In this document: one piece after another, positions 12,533-24,650 of the stretch
How the letters are laid out: each line of letters opens with the position of its first letter
Position numbering within the stretch: the stretch's first letter is position 1
DNA from: Botryotinia globosa
Taxonomy: Eukaryota; Ascomycota; Leotiomycetes; Helotiales; Sclerotiniaceae
Assembly: GCA_014898425.1 (NCBI GenBank)
Contig: RCSZ01000020.1
Span: forward strand, 434,001 to 498,000
Direction of reading: 5' to 3'
DNA: 64,000 nucleotides
Notes under the pieces: model-generated
What the model saw: only the letters and a program-made list of their open reading frames with translations
The model's database searches: none
Told to the model about the DNA's origin: nothing
Translations under genes and position numbers: made by a program

Positions 12533-13249
12533 ATTCGAGTATAAAGTTTCAAAATGAAGATATACTCAATTTATAATAAATACTCCGAAAAGCTCAGTCG
12601 ACGATGAGGTCCATTTTACCTTGAATTCATTCCTTTCCTTATCAAAAAACAAACAAACAAACAAACATTTCCAACAAACATTTCTTCTTGGACTTTCTAC
12701 CATAATCAAGAACAACCGGAGAGAGATTCCTCAAGTCCCACGAATCATCAATGCTTCACTACCTACCATAGGGTAGTGTCACATACCAATAACATCATCG
12801 AGATCAGATTATGTCGTATTTCTATGGACGATGACAAAATGGTGGTAGTATGGTAGTGGTTTGGTGACATGATCGATATATGCAGATAAAGATCAGGGGT
12901 TCAAGTATCGGAATAATTGTCCACAGGTTATACAAATGAGTATCTCGGGATTTTGTCAAAATATCTGGTGTATCCAACATGTTTATATATATAGTGCGTG
13001 GTGATACCAAAGCAACCATTTTCTGTCATTCTCGTACCAGTGTCACGATGAAATACAACGTCAAAAGACCGTCTACACGCATATATTTTGTCAGCTCTAT
13101 CAGTAATCAGGGGGATTTGAGATCATATATCCAAAAGATTTCCCCTCATTACTTCGCCGATTTCAATATCCATATCTGATTCAAATCTAGATAATATGTA
13201 TCCGTGGATAGGGTATCGAGTGCCGAATCTCTTTGCGGAGGAGTACAAT

Positions 13250-13895
13250 CCCGCGTTATCTGTCTTAATTTGAACACCAAACTGGTCTGACAAAAGGATC
13301 TGATCCGAGATGGAATAATTTCACGATAGCTTCAAAGGAAAGCCAATTGACGGCGTTTGTCAAGCTCCTCTGGTGGTTGGCGACCGGCAAGGTTATCAGA
13401 TTTGTAGATATCTTTCATCGAGATCCTCTTTGGACACGGGAGCTTGACACTGGGTTGAAGGGCACAATCCAGGATCCCTGATCCATACTTGAGAGTACAA
13501 AACTGGTTTGACAGGTTCGGGTCCAAATCTAAATGGCTTCAAAATGGGCTCAGAGGAAAGTTAATATGGGTGGTTCTGGTATCCCAGATGAGTATCAAGA
13601 GCGCATGATACCATATCTTCGGATATGCATCGAGATCCTCGTCGATAAGGGCTACAAGAAGCAGGACAGCTCAGGATGTTACCTTGCTATCTGAGCACAG
13701 AATTGGTTTGACAGGCTCGGATCCATGTCCGAACCATTCGATGACAGCCTTGTCAGATCCCCATAAACATGGTTTCCCGGTAGTCGGCAAAGCGCATAAC
13801 CAAGAATCCTCCTTGATTTATGAGTACAAAGCTAGTCTGACGCCACGTTCGGGTCTCCGAGTCCAGATGACTCCACGATAGCTTCAAGGAAATAC
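13250..13895. repeat. Diverged repeat, four copies of a GAGTACAAA...GGTTTGACAGG block
   Basis: A block of about 55 bp recurs near 13275, 13495, 13695 and 13825. Its core reads GAGTACAAAACTGGTTTGAC, then a TCGG-TCC run, and it is followed in three cases by a stretch ending in GCTTCAAGGAAA or a variant. Between copies, CATCGAGATCCTC-like words recur at about 13417, 13627 and 13967. Copies differ by many substitutions and spacing varies (about 220, 200 and 130 bp), so this is an old tandem or interspersed family rather than a recent array. Confidence 0.65.
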
Positions 13896-14274
13896 GACGC
13901 CAGTGACTTCCGTATCCTCAATCTCAATCAGTGCTTGGCATATTGATGCAATATTCGCAGATATCATCGAGATTCTCTTAATTGCGGAGTGTCCGCCTGT
14001 CTATCATTGATATCCTTCTGAGAATATCCCGACTGTTCAAATTTCATCTTCTTCGGTTGTCGAATTGTTCCCACCTTGAGAACTCGGAGGTTTTTCTTTA
14101 CAAAACATCCAATCATTTTCACACCCGTATCGCAATTTGTGAATCTTCACAAATTACCTTCCCGGATTATTAAGTCTCTTCATATCACAATCACAATCTA
14201 ATCCTCTCCTCGACCCAAAACGAATTTTCCCTTGATCTACCTCCTACAGCAGTCTATCTTCTCAATCTCTTCAA

Positions 14275-17204
14275 TCACAGATTAGCTCCCCTCTCAAACC
14301 CAAACAAATTCCGTTTGCCGTCTTCTTCCTTCCATACCCAGCCCCTCTTCCCAACGATCTCCTCTTTACTTTCCTTAACTAAGTTGCCCAATGTTTTGTC
14401 ATCTGCAACATTTGCTAGAAATCTCTTTCCTGACTGTTTCAATCTCCCGACCACAAATCCAGTTTGAGGCTCATTTTTCCTTGAAAACTGTACTGTATAT
14501 GTCTGCGAGATTGTTAGCTTCAGATCAAGCCTTTTCTACTTAATCATGATTATCCCAGCCGCTTTCAATATCTGCCAGTGCAGATTTTCCTTTCAAGAAA
14601 ATGGTAAATCTCACCTCGATTATCCCTTCCCATACTCCTTTCTTGAGCCCTTCCGAACCAACAATTTCCAAGCCATCTTCTTCATCACTAGTAATACTCT
14701 GTACAATGTTTGGGCAAGGATTTCCATCCTGATATTTATTTCCGTCACTTTTTGGTTTTGTGGATAGACATACAACGTGCTGATATGTCAATACTCCTCC
14801 ATTTGCTAAAATGAGACCATTAGAGACTCCATTATTCTTACGATTAGAGAGTTGATCTCTTTTGTTACGAAGTTGCCGCGTCATTTCAGTGATTGCCTGA
14901 TTTTTGTTAGTTCATGTTCAATAGCATGAGATAATCATAAAGCTCGACAATAGTGCTTAGGATGCGACGAAAGCGTCTTCTGTTTAGGAGACCCCTAAGA
15001 CTTGGAAATACATACATGTAGGCTGTAATTATTCCCGGCACCACCGAAAGATGTCAAGCCCCCCAACAAAGTGATTGGTCTTGGAGGATCCAAAAAAGGA
15101 ATCTTCAAGTGATGAGCAGCCAGTTTCGGGACTATTGGAAAACATCTATATTTTTCGTCAGCTGAATTCCAGTGAATGGTCTGTTTTCCGCTTAAATAAT
15201 TGCATGCCTTCCCCCGCCAATCTTGTGAAGGTGTACTTACGAGTAAAAATCAAAAATATCTATATTCTTCGTCTCCAAGCCCGAAACATTCAATGCCGAA
15301 TTGAGTGATGTCTCCAAAGCTTCACTAGAATAGAAATTCGGTCTTTCCCAAACTATTTCCATTAGCTTTTTGTCTTGCTTATACCCGCTTCTTCAACTGT
15401 CGCAAGACAGAGGAGGTAGGTAGCATACAATTGTCCTTCTCACGCATCCCAGCACCACCTAATGGATATATCCATTTATTTTCTGGAATTCCCAGCTCGG
15501 CAGCAAAAGAAACAGAAGTGATGATGCAACTTGCGGCCATGTTGACGTTGTTGAATGCATTCATTAGGAGGGGATCTATAACAACCATTAACATTTTCAT
15601 TATCTCACCCCCTCCCCCCTCAATCTATCTCTCCAAGACCCGAGAATGTGACTTACATGGCCAACAAATCATTCTATTCCCCTTTCCTACCTTTCCAATA
15701 CTCTCTTCGCTTGACTTGCCCGCCGACTCCTTATTCCAAGCGAATTCATTCCCGGCCGCGACAGCAGCAAATTGGGCATATAATTTTGCAGATTCAGCAT
15801 TGTTCTCTACCTGAGATTGGTGACGATGGGCTCGAAATGCATTTTCGTACAGCGGGTAAATGTGTATTGGGAGACCGATTTGATGAATTGTTCCTAGAGC
15901 TAGGAAAGGGGAGTTAGTTTAAGATAATGGTTCTTAGCAAGCAGATGAAGGAGGTTAGATTAGATTTTAGAGAGGTTGTTTGTTCCACTAGGTGTTCGTG
16001 GGGGCTATTGCTTGTTTGCTAGATCATACAAAATCTTTCCAAACTTCACTCAAATTCTCCTCGTGATTGTCTCTTCGCAGTCTTGCGTGCTCGTCGGCAT
16101 CTAAAAGTCGCTGGACTTCACATTAAGCAAACGTCAATGCTCCCATATTTCGACTAATATCTCGTTTTTGTCCCCTTGCATTCAAAATGAGAAGCAGTTC
16201 AAGAAGCCCCAGGGGCAATATTGCATAATTCCAGTTCGGAGAATAATGAGAAATGATACGTACTCTCAACTCCCTTTGGTAAAGCCAAAATTCTTCTTGG
16301 GTCGCCGGCTGGCGGTGTCCAGTGCGAGGGGTATGTACCGGTCTTTGATGCGGATGCAATCACTATATTCAAGGGGATCATTAGTAAATGTTTGGTCATA
16401 AATTTCATTCTCGAATTCGAGTGTCTCTTCAAGATGAGTTTTGTCCTCGCTATGGATCATTGCCTCTTCTCTCATGCTGCACCCTCTAACGGCATCAGCG
16501 TATATCACCGCTTAAAGATATCTCGTCGCTTTTCATTTGAGAGATCGTTTTACCCAAATTGGTATCGCTTGTTGTGGTGACCTCACCAGAATACCACTCC
16601 CCTTTCCCCTTCCATCTCGACCTTACTTCCTGCTAAGTTCCGGACCCCTTCAGCTTGTCTCATTTCCGCCATCCTCAGATCATCACACCAATGCATTTCC
16701 TCAACTCAAATCCGCCTCAACCCTCATTACTGGTATCAAAAACAGTTTCAAAGCCGAAACCAAAATGAAAATGAAAACAGACTCACAGCTTCCCAACGCC
16801 TCTCCTCCAACCACAATCGCTACTTTCGACTCTCCCCTTCCCACCCTCTGACACGCTTCATCCAACATCTTCACCGGCGAATTCCCGCCATGCTCTGATT
16901 CTTCTTTATACACTTTCTTTCCCAAATTACCATTCCCCCTCTTTTCTTTCCCCAGAATCCCATCCAATACACTCTGACACACATCCACATACGGCCATGT
17001 CCAATTCCTTACCACTCTCACATCATCCACACTTCCTTTCAGAAGTCCCAGCTTTTCTTGATTGGATATCCCAGTATCTGAAAAAGATTTCTCTAGAGAT
17101 TGTAGCATAAGTCCTAATGGTTCAATCGCATCTTCAACCTGCAGGGAACGATTTATCACATCTCCGACGCCAATGATAATTGGTGTTTGTGGTGGGATTG
17201 GCAT
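14275..17204 (-). CDS. Thiolase-like protein (acetyl-CoA acetyltransferase family, TLP1-type)
   Basis: Eight exons on the minus strand: 17204-16787, 16362-16264, 15899-15657, 15575-15429, 15352-15241, 15145-15016, 14896-14615, 14502-14275, together 552 residues in one frame. All junctions are GT-AG and preserve phase. Conserved stretches in order are TPIIIGVGDVINRS near the N-terminus, SEHGGNSPVK and VVGGEALGS, GTIHQIGLPIHIYPLYENAF after intron 2, NKWIYPLGGAG, FWERPNFYSS, GGLTSFGGAGNNYSLH, and LANGGVLTYQH. The last exon (TYTVQF through GFVVGRL) resembles the extra C-terminal domain of type 1 thiolase-like proteins. Such proteins share the thiolase fold and are thought to act on acyl-CoA thioesters, often in peroxisomes; the true substrate is unknown. 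Introns 1 (424 bp) and 2 (364 bp) are long for this window, so the gene looks broken unless spliced. Exon 1 starts at the ATG just before the conserved N-terminus. Confidence 0.85.
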
Positions 17205-18350
17205 TGTGCTTTTGAAATGTTCAGACGAGGAGGTGTTGTTCAAATGATTGCGGAGTGGGCGGGAGAAAATGTGTGTACTATTACGATGTATGTAGATATC
17301 CAAAGTAATGAGATGAAAAGAATATTCCATGCATGCAAGATATGAGTATGAAATATGCGATACGAGATGCGAGATTGCAGGAAATCACACAAAGATACAA
17401 CTTTATAAATCCAAACACAAAATGTCAGATCACACCCACATTTCCACCACAAGAAGCCACCAATTCCCAGTTCCAAGTCCCTAGTTCTAATCACATGAAT
17501 TGGATAATACAGTAATCATCCCATCCCACCGCACCCCCTTCCCACATGCACGCGCGGGGAATTAAATAACCAGAACATACCTCGGGCATCGGACTCGCTT
17601 GGATAATGTAGAATCTGGGGATATTCATTGGATTGGAATGTAACCAAGGGCCAAGGGCCAATGGGGACAAAGACTTTGAGAAATCCCTGAAAAGGTGGAT
17701 GTTGTAACTCACATCCCTAGTATATCCGGGGCTCGAGCGTTTCGTCATTGCGAGAGCGTAGATTACAGAAGAGGGAAGAGTATGTGAGAGGTATGATAGG
17801 CAGATCACAATAAGATAGGAGTTGTTCAGTGACTGCAATAGATGTAAATGAATTGAAAACTAGAAGGTAATGAGACTGACTGCAAGTTGATATGCCGATA
17901 AGTATATGACCAAGTCCAGGCCGAATGTGAACGATATGGAGGTAGAGCTGAGAGGCGTGTGTATCTATAAGGTCAGAAATGGACATACCTTGTCATCAAA
18001 TAGGCCAAATTATGAAGTAAGAGTAACGGTCTATATACTCTTGCAACAATTACATCGCGTATACATCGAGCTACAGAGTCACAATTCACAGATTTGAGCA
18101 AGAACTTTGATTATATTAGCACAAGTGAATATCAATTTCATTTGCTAAGTAGTCATAAATATGTGTAAAGTAATGTAATGTGTGGGAGAACAGCCGTAGC
18201 ACGAAAATTCGCCTCTTATCCAACCCCTTTCCGTTACCCTCTATGAACAAATGAAATTCGGGATCAACATCTCACTGAGAGTATCAATTCCCACCAGATA
18301 ATACAGAGTTGAGACCGGTTAGGGTTGTTGATATCAAGAGTATCTGTCTC
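17205..18350. other. Intergenic, no gene recognised
   Basis: Upstream of the thiolase-like gene and downstream of the membrane-protein gene. Only short unsupported open frames. The palindrome CATGCATG at about 17329-17336 and a CGCGCGGGG run near 17549 are the only compositional oddities. Confidence 0.5.
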
Positions 18351-19585
18351 TTACATCTCGAATTGAATTGGTGTTCCAGTGCTGCCCGTTCCGATGATAA
18401 CCTTTTTGTGATCGACACCAAGAACCATGAAAACTTCTGCACACAAAACGACGGTGAAGAAAGTCGCGACGACGATCTCCATAGCAGCAGCCTTGACATA
18501 TGCCTTCAAAAGTCTGACACGTGAGTTCCAGTCAAAAGTTTTCCATGCATCAAGAGTGCCCAAGACACCATCTTCAGAAACACGTCCGCCAAATGTACGA
18601 TCAAATGGTACGATATATTGATGATCTTCGGAAAGGAGAGAAGCTTGAACACGAACAAGGCTAACACTTGCTGGAAGGAGAACAAGGAAAGCAAGGGCAC
18701 CGGCTAGAACAATGACAGAAGCTGTTTGAATACCCATAGCTGACATTTGTTCCGGGGTCATCTTTGAAGGTTCACTCTCGAATGATTCGAAGAGACCGAT
18801 TGAGAGAGCAAGGTAACCTGGGAGGAAGATGGCGGCTTGTTTGGCGAGAGCAAAGACAACTGTTGCTGGAATAACCTTCTTAATAGTTGCAACATCTGGC
18901 ATTCTCTTGAACCATGGAAGTGGGCTTGGATCCGAGATAACAATGTGTGTCCATGCCAAACTGAAAGGTGCACAAAGGACATTCGCAAGAGGATAGGCGA
19001 AGATACTGGGGAGGAATATAGAGAGGAAGTTCATTTGTAGAGCTAAGACGAAGCTTTTGACGAAGTGCATTCCAACACCACGTAAGTGACTTTGCTTTCC
19101 GGCGCGGGCGCGAAGGTGCTGGATGGTTGATTTAAAACTTGAGGTAATGGGTTGCTGCTTTACAAGTAAGAGTTCCGGTTCAGCATCTCCTTTGTGGTCG
19201 AGTTTCGCATCGGGATCTTCAGATGTGAGAGGTTCGAATAGGATTGCTTGGGGAGATTCGACCATAAGAAGGGTAGGGACGAGTCTGGTGAAGGTATATT
19301 CAACCTATTCTGATAGTTAGATGACGAACTTATGAACCCAATAAGAATGGCATGAAGAGAGTAGTCTTAATTGTCGTCTTAATTGTCATTCTGTGAACAT
19401 ACCATAAAATCCATGATCAAGAACACAACAAAAGTACTTGCGATCATCATAGCGCCCCAAACTGGCATTTGAAATTCTTCAGTTGGTGTCTCTGTACCCC
19501 GAAACGCATCAAGACCTCTTTTCGCCAGCTCCATGGTTGGGAGCATTTCTCTTGGAAGTATTCCCATGATGTCGACTTTATTCAA
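18351..19585 (-). CDS. Conserved fungal multi-pass membrane protein, unassigned
   Basis: Two exons, 19585-19403 and 19304-18351, joined over a 98 bp GT-AG intron to give 378 residues. I do not recognise a characterised family. Visible: a first hydrophobic helix at about residues 45-60 (WGAMMIASTFVVFLIMDFM) just before the junction, a charged cytosol-like stretch around residues 80-130, and four or so further hydrophobic segments (LNFLSIFLP-like near residue 155, TVVFALAKQAAIFLPGYLAL, TASVIVLAGALAFLVLLPAS, AAAMEIVVATFFTVVLCAEV). There are no obvious catalytic motifs or signal peptide. Conserved-looking amphipathic links and a clean open frame argue for a real gene. Two ATGs are possible, at 19585 or six codons later at 19567; the second directly precedes the better-looking MGILPREMLP start. 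Confidence 0.78.
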
Positions 19586-20251
19586 TACAATTTCTCGATC
19601 GTTTGCGTTTTCGATATTTGATATCGTAGTATGTGAAAGGGTTGTATTAGGAAAAAGAAAGATGATTTAGTAGGGAGATTTTCTTCAAATTTGATGAAAG
19701 AAAATAGGAAAGGAAGAGACGGGACGGGAGTGAGTGATTGAGCAAGTGACGGGAGTAAATGAAATAGTAATGAATGAAACATGTGAGGCGGGTAATCAAT
19801 GCGAAATAGGTGGACGCCCGATCATAAGCGGGCCCGGCGGCGTCATTGCTCCTGAAATTGTGGCGCAGTCGTCTTAGGAGCCGCGGGCCTACCTAATCTG
19901 AGGTGGGTGGTGATCTGAGGTGGTGATCTATACCGAGTGATTACATAATTTACATTGAGACTCACGGGATATACGGATCACGTCTCAATCATCTACTCAC
20001 CCAACCCTGGGGTCGAAATTAGCTAGGTAATACATCAAGTGTGGATACTATTATTATGATACCGGTAGGGCTGATGATTTTATCAACATCTAATACATGC
20101 ATCGTAAATTGGCCCATGACTTAAGGCTGCTGTCCATGCATGTCCTTTAAGCACCTTTATCCATCGACGTTACATCTACAGAAATTATAGTACACTACAT
20201 CTGTACATTATTTACAACTACATGCATTTAGGATCCATTCCTTTCCATCAA
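19586..20251. other. Intergenic, no gene recognised
   Basis: Holds the promoter of the membrane-protein gene and the 3' flank of ALG1. A GC-rich patch (about 19828-19845) stands out; nothing coding seen. Confidence 0.5.
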
Positions 20252-21747
20252 TCAGTCAATCAATCCTAAAAGTCTCCCAGCAACCCCATCCCATTCTTCA
20301 TCCCATCTCTTTCTTCCTTCTTCAATAGCCCCCTTCTTTAATCTCGCCAATTCCTTTCCACTCGTATCCTTGAAGACTTCCTCCAAAATCTCGGCCAAAT
20401 CTTTTGCTGTTGTGAATCCCCATCCATTAATACCTTCCTTGACCAATTCAGGCCAACTGAAATATTGATCATATCCAACTACTGGTAATCCTGCTCCAAA
20501 CATATCAACCACCTTCATGGGTAGATCTACACCACTACTACTCTTATGTAAACAAACTCCAAGGTCGGCGCATGCAAGTAACGAGGCGTAATCCTCAATG
20601 CTAAGCCATGCAGTCTTGATGGTGACATTGACCAAATCATAGCTTTCAGTTAGTTCGGCAATTCGATCAAGATACATTTGCTTCTGTGGACCTTTTCCAG
20701 TGATGATAGCAAGAATTGGTGGGCAATCAAATTCGGCAAATGGTCCATATTTAACGAGCGCATCTAAAAGAAGGTTGAAATCTTCATCAGGAGTCCACGA
20801 TGTACTGCTAACTAGTAGTCTGATATCTCCATTCATAATTGCATCGACATGATCTTTTGTTTCTGGTAAACGTTGAAGGAAAGTACGTCGCTTCGCCTCG
20901 TCGGTAATCGGTTGAAAAATAGAAGCAGGTCGATCGTGAAGGGTAAAGATTGGTGATTTGATCTTGTAGGGACTTTCGCGGAGTTGGCGCTCCATTGCTT
21001 TTGAAACTGTGAATGAAGCTGTCGGTGCCCATGATCCAAGGAAAGCTTCGTACCACTTGTACAGTCGAACGAAGATATGTTTCGGACCTCTTGTTCCTGC
21101 TAGGATGGTCCATCCATAATTATGCCAATCAATTATTAAATGAGTATTGCGTATCAAACAGACGAGGTATGCGACGAAGAAGGTGGGAATTGAGGGAGGG
21201 TTCTGAAAGTGTTAGAAGATTATTGCGTGTAAGAGCCGGACGCCTTGCCTGAACTAAAAGCCATCTTGCTGGTTTTGTAGTATAACATAAAACATAAAAC
21301 AATGTCCAAATCTGCCATAGAACTTTGCAAGGACCTGCGAAGAAGAATGGTAAAGTACCATCTCGTAAATTTGTCGGTGGTAGCGGTAAAGGTACGATTG
21401 TAATAAGAGGATTATCTGTTAACCCAGAAGGGAGTTCGGATTCTATGTCACTGTTAGCACAAGCCACCAAGGAAGCTTGCTTCTCAGTAAGCTTTAATAC
21501 CTTCATATCCAATAAGATCAACTCTTCCACCATGTTTTGCTATACTCATAGCATGATATTGCATTCGAGGACTTCGCCCGATATCTCCCAAGACCAAAAC
21601 CTGAACAGATATCTTCGGCTCGACATTTGCACCATTTTGAGTCGCCATTGGAGGGGAATGTTTAATATATTGTTTTGGTATTAACAAGAGGGTAATTGTG
21701 AATATGGTAGAAGCGATTGTAGCTAATGTTAGAAGATTCTCTAGCAT
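20252..21747 (-). CDS. ALG1: Chitobiosyldiphosphodolichol beta-mannosyltransferase ALG1
   Basis: Three exons, 21747-21501, 21442-21249 and 21202-20252, giving 463 residues. ALG1 adds the first mannose (beta-1,4) from GDP-mannose to GlcNAc2-PP-dolichol on the cytosolic face of the ER, an early essential step of N-glycosylation. Seen: an N-terminal membrane helix (about residues 5-24), [17 protein letters not shown] around residue 51, [11 protein letters not shown] across the second junction, [11 protein letters not shown], and [20 protein letters not shown], the GT33 donor-site region with glycine-rich loop. The second intron (21248-21203, 46 bp) begins with GC rather than GT: the sequence after the CAG of the invariant Gln is GCAAGG, and it ends in TTTCAG. 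Any GT donor nearby would delete the conserved VQ. The length agrees with fungal orthologues. Confidence 0.94.
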
Positions 21748-22871
21748 AACGTGGTTTCCTTGAAATTCAGATGAAGTTCGGATACTTCCAAATAATAATA
21801 AACCTTCACCCAGTCGGAAACTATCTATGAATAGAAGAATTGGCTAGGTCATGCCTCCATATCTGAGAATTGATGCAAGCTTGATTAGGGAAAGATGATG
21901 ATAAAGATTGATTGAAGTAAATGTATATCTTTTAGAAGTGAAGTTTGGAGTTTGAAGTATGGAGTTTGGAGTATCAAGCATAAAGTTTTGAAGTATCAGG
22001 ATTCAGAATGTATTCTTGTCCTTCTCTTCACTCCACTTCCATGCTTCACTTCACCAGAAACAGATCACTCATTAAGAAAAAGTCGGTGTCCGGCGGTGGC
22101 GATGGGCAGTATTGGCTCAAACAGGCTTGGTATCGGGTATCATCCTTGTCATCATACCGTTCAAGTCATTTTTCTTGTCGTTATCTTTCAAAAAGGGAAG
22201 TGGGATTTAATTCAAGGTAATTGATTGGATGACGTCGATCGAAAGCTGTTATTTAACATAATTGATTGGATGGCATTAATTTGAAGTCGCTTTCAACATA
22301 ATTCATATTCGAAGCTAACGGTATCCAGGGGGAAAACTCCAAGAAAGGTATCTGGGGTTGAACTTGAATGGCCGGGGAACTTCCTTACTGGTTCGTTGGT
22401 AGGATCATCAGCATAATTTCGAGAGAATTTCCTGAATTGGGATTGATTCTTGTACTTGTGCTTGTTGTGTACGTTACGTACCATGCTCGTGCTGTAACTT
22501 TTCATTTCTCTCATTTCTGTCTTCAATTCAATTCCTACTCTCACTTCATAACAAGACGCTCATTGACAATCGGCAAAAGATTGAGTCGAACTATTGAGAA
22601 TATATATTACCTTGGATCTCTTGCTGCATTTGACAACTCTGTCTATCCACTTTCATCGTCAAAGCTCCTACTATCTATCGAAGCCGACCTATCTCGGCGC
22701 AAATCAAAACAACGAAGGTAGAGAGAGAGAGAGGGAGAGAGGGAGAGAGGGAGAGAGGGAGAGAGGGAGAGAGAGAGATAGATACTAAGGACAACGACAA
22801 CATATGTGGATAAGGGCTGAATATATACGGGCTTCATAGCTCGTTCGATCCATTCCAGAATTAACGAAGTT
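21748..22871. promoter_or_regulatory. Divergent intergenic region, ALG1 / zinc transporter
   Basis: About 1.1 kb between divergent genes. Contains the repeated words GGAGTTTGGAGT and TGAAGTAT near 21940-21995, a repeated TAATTGATTGGATG pair at about 22218 and 22258, and the purine microsatellite at 22720-22785 just before the zinc-transporter start. No gene recognised. Confidence 0.45.
22720..22785 (+). repeat. Purine (GAGAGG)n microsatellite
   Basis: A pure GA tract with a GGGAGAGA octamer repeated about six times, about 90 bp upstream of the zinc-transporter start codon, so probably in its 5' leader or core promoter. Polypurine tracts of this kind are frequent in fungal leaders. Confidence 0.92.
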
Positions 22872-24650
22872 ATGGCCTCATCTTATGCGTTGCCGGCTTC
22901 TGCAATTACCAATAGTCACCATGGACATGGATATGGACATGGACAATCTCATTCCCATTCATCCTCACATTCAAGCCGGTCCTCGCAATACTCTGCAAGT
23001 AAGTCCAGAGCATTGAATCAATCAATCTCAAGTCTACATAGCCATTCGCACGATCACTCCGAAACTCTCCATGAGCATGAACATGAACACGAAAATGAAA
23101 ACAATCATGGCCACTCTCACTCCCACTCTCATTCGCATGGCCATGCGCACAACCACAGTCATGATAATTCATCATCATACCTGCCGTCACCGCCATATAG
23201 TGAAGCGACTCCCATGTCTGCCAACTTCGAGAAAGGATCATTTGGGACCTACGAACCTCCGATGAACGACGTACATGTTGACACCCATCATGATCATGAC
23301 CACCACAATCATTCGCATGGTACGACAGCCGAAACCAAATCACGATTTACTAGTTTAATACTGCCATACGTATCCAAATGGCCTCTTTTACATGCAATCT
23401 TGGCGAGTAAGGACTCGAGAAGGATCTTTTATTTCATGAGGTTGGTATTTCCAAGTCATTGGAGAATCCTGCTAATTTTGCCAGTCTCAACTTTGCCTTT
23501 ATGATCGTTCAAGCATTTTACGGATACGTTACAGATTCCCTCGGTCTTTTGAGCGATAGTATACATATGTTTTTTGACTGCTTGGCACTTGGAGTGGGAT
23601 TGTTTGCTGCAGTGGCAAGTAAATGGCCACCAAGTCAAAGGTTCCCATACGGATTTGGAAAGATTGAGAGTTTATCGGGATTCGGCAATGGAGTATTCCT
23701 CATGTAGGCAACTGTTTCTCAATTGTGTGGTACTCGCTAACAAAGTTTATAGACTTATTAGCATTGAGATTATGATAGAAGCGACTGAACGATTAGCAGA
23801 AGGACGAGAAACAAAACGGTTGATGGAACTTTTTGTTGTCAGTTCTTTGGGATTGGCAGTCAACTTAGTTGGCATGGCATGCTTCGGTCATCATCATCAC
23901 GGACACGACCACGGCGATCATGATCATGGGCATGATCATGGCCATTCACATGGACATTCTCATTCCCACTCTCATGATTCTCACACTCACTCCCATGACT
24001 CTCAATCCCACTCTCACGATTCTCACACTCACTCCCATGACTCTCAATCCCACTCTGGATCTTGCGATCACGGCCACAAGAAACAACCCTCAATTCTCCA
24101 CGATGACCATTCACATTCACAATCACACGGTGGCCATTCGCATGACAACGAGAATATGAGAGGTATCTTTCTTCATGTACTTGCAGATACAATGGGCAGT
24201 GCTGCAGTCATTGTCTCTACTGTGTTAATATACTTTGTTGGATGGTCAGGCTGGGATCCTCTCGCATCTTGTCTCATCGCAATTCTCATTTTCCTTTCCT
24301 CAATTCCTCTTGTCAAAAGTAGTGCGAAGAAACTACTTTTAACAGTTCCTGACGATACCGAATACAATTTACGAAACACCTTGGCTGGTGTAAGTGATTT
24401 ACGTGGAGTTCAAGCCTACACTGTTCCAAAGTTTTGGCTAGGCGATAAAAACCAAACGGTATTGGGAGTCATGCATGTTGTTGCGACCAGAGGATCAGAT
24501 CTTGAAGATGTTTTAACGAGAACGAGAGCATTTCTTCTAAGTAAAGGCGTCGATGTGGTGGTACAAGTTGAGAAAGATGGAGATGGTAGTTGTTGGTGTG
24601 GAGGAGCAGGTAACAGCAGTCGATCGAACACAAATTCGAGGTTTTCCTAG
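22872..24650 (+). CDS. Cation diffusion facilitator zinc transporter (ZnT5/7, Msc2-like)
   Basis: Three exons, 22872-23440, 23485-23703 and 23753-24650, giving 561 residues; introns are 44 and 49 bp. CDF transporters exchange zinc for protons, and this subgroup (Msc2/ZnT5-7/Cis4) loads zinc into ER and Golgi. Evidence: the paired HxxxD zinc sites, H217-x3-D221 in DSIHMFFDC and H404-x3-D408 in LHVLADTMGS, six predicted membrane helices, and GWDPLASCLIAILIFLSSIP in the last helix. The N-terminal about 150 residues and the loop between helices IV and V are crowded with His-Ser/His-Asp repeats, expected to be cytosolic zinc-binding segments. The loop contains a perfectly in-frame 42 bp tandem duplication. 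The start ATG is the first of the frame and immediately precedes the His-rich tail. Expression is likely zinc-linked, but no site could be identified. Confidence 0.92.
23970..24053 (+). repeat. Coding 42 bp tandem duplication in the His-rich loop
   Basis: Two adjacent copies of a 42 bp unit (23970-24011 and 24012-24053), differing at one third-position base, each encoding the 14 residues SHDSHTHSHDSQSH. Lies in the cytosolic loop of the zinc transporter. The very high similarity implies a recent expansion. Confidence 0.9.

Larger units (their letters stand above)
11701..14274. other. Intergenic, rich in simple and diverged repeats
   Basis: A 2.6 kb region without a credible gene. It contains a pentanucleotide array (12088-12122), a strand-skewed GTGA-rich tract (12294-12396), a 13 bp minisatellite (12470-12532), an AAAC tetranucleotide run near 12648-12667 and a diverged interspersed repeat (13250-13895). 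Short open frames here mostly lie over these repeats. Confidence 0.55.

Noticed and set aside
14275..17204. Thiolase-like region as a pseudogene
   Set aside because: First impression of broken frames was wrong: GT-AG introns join eight exons in one frame, with conserved motifs across junctions.
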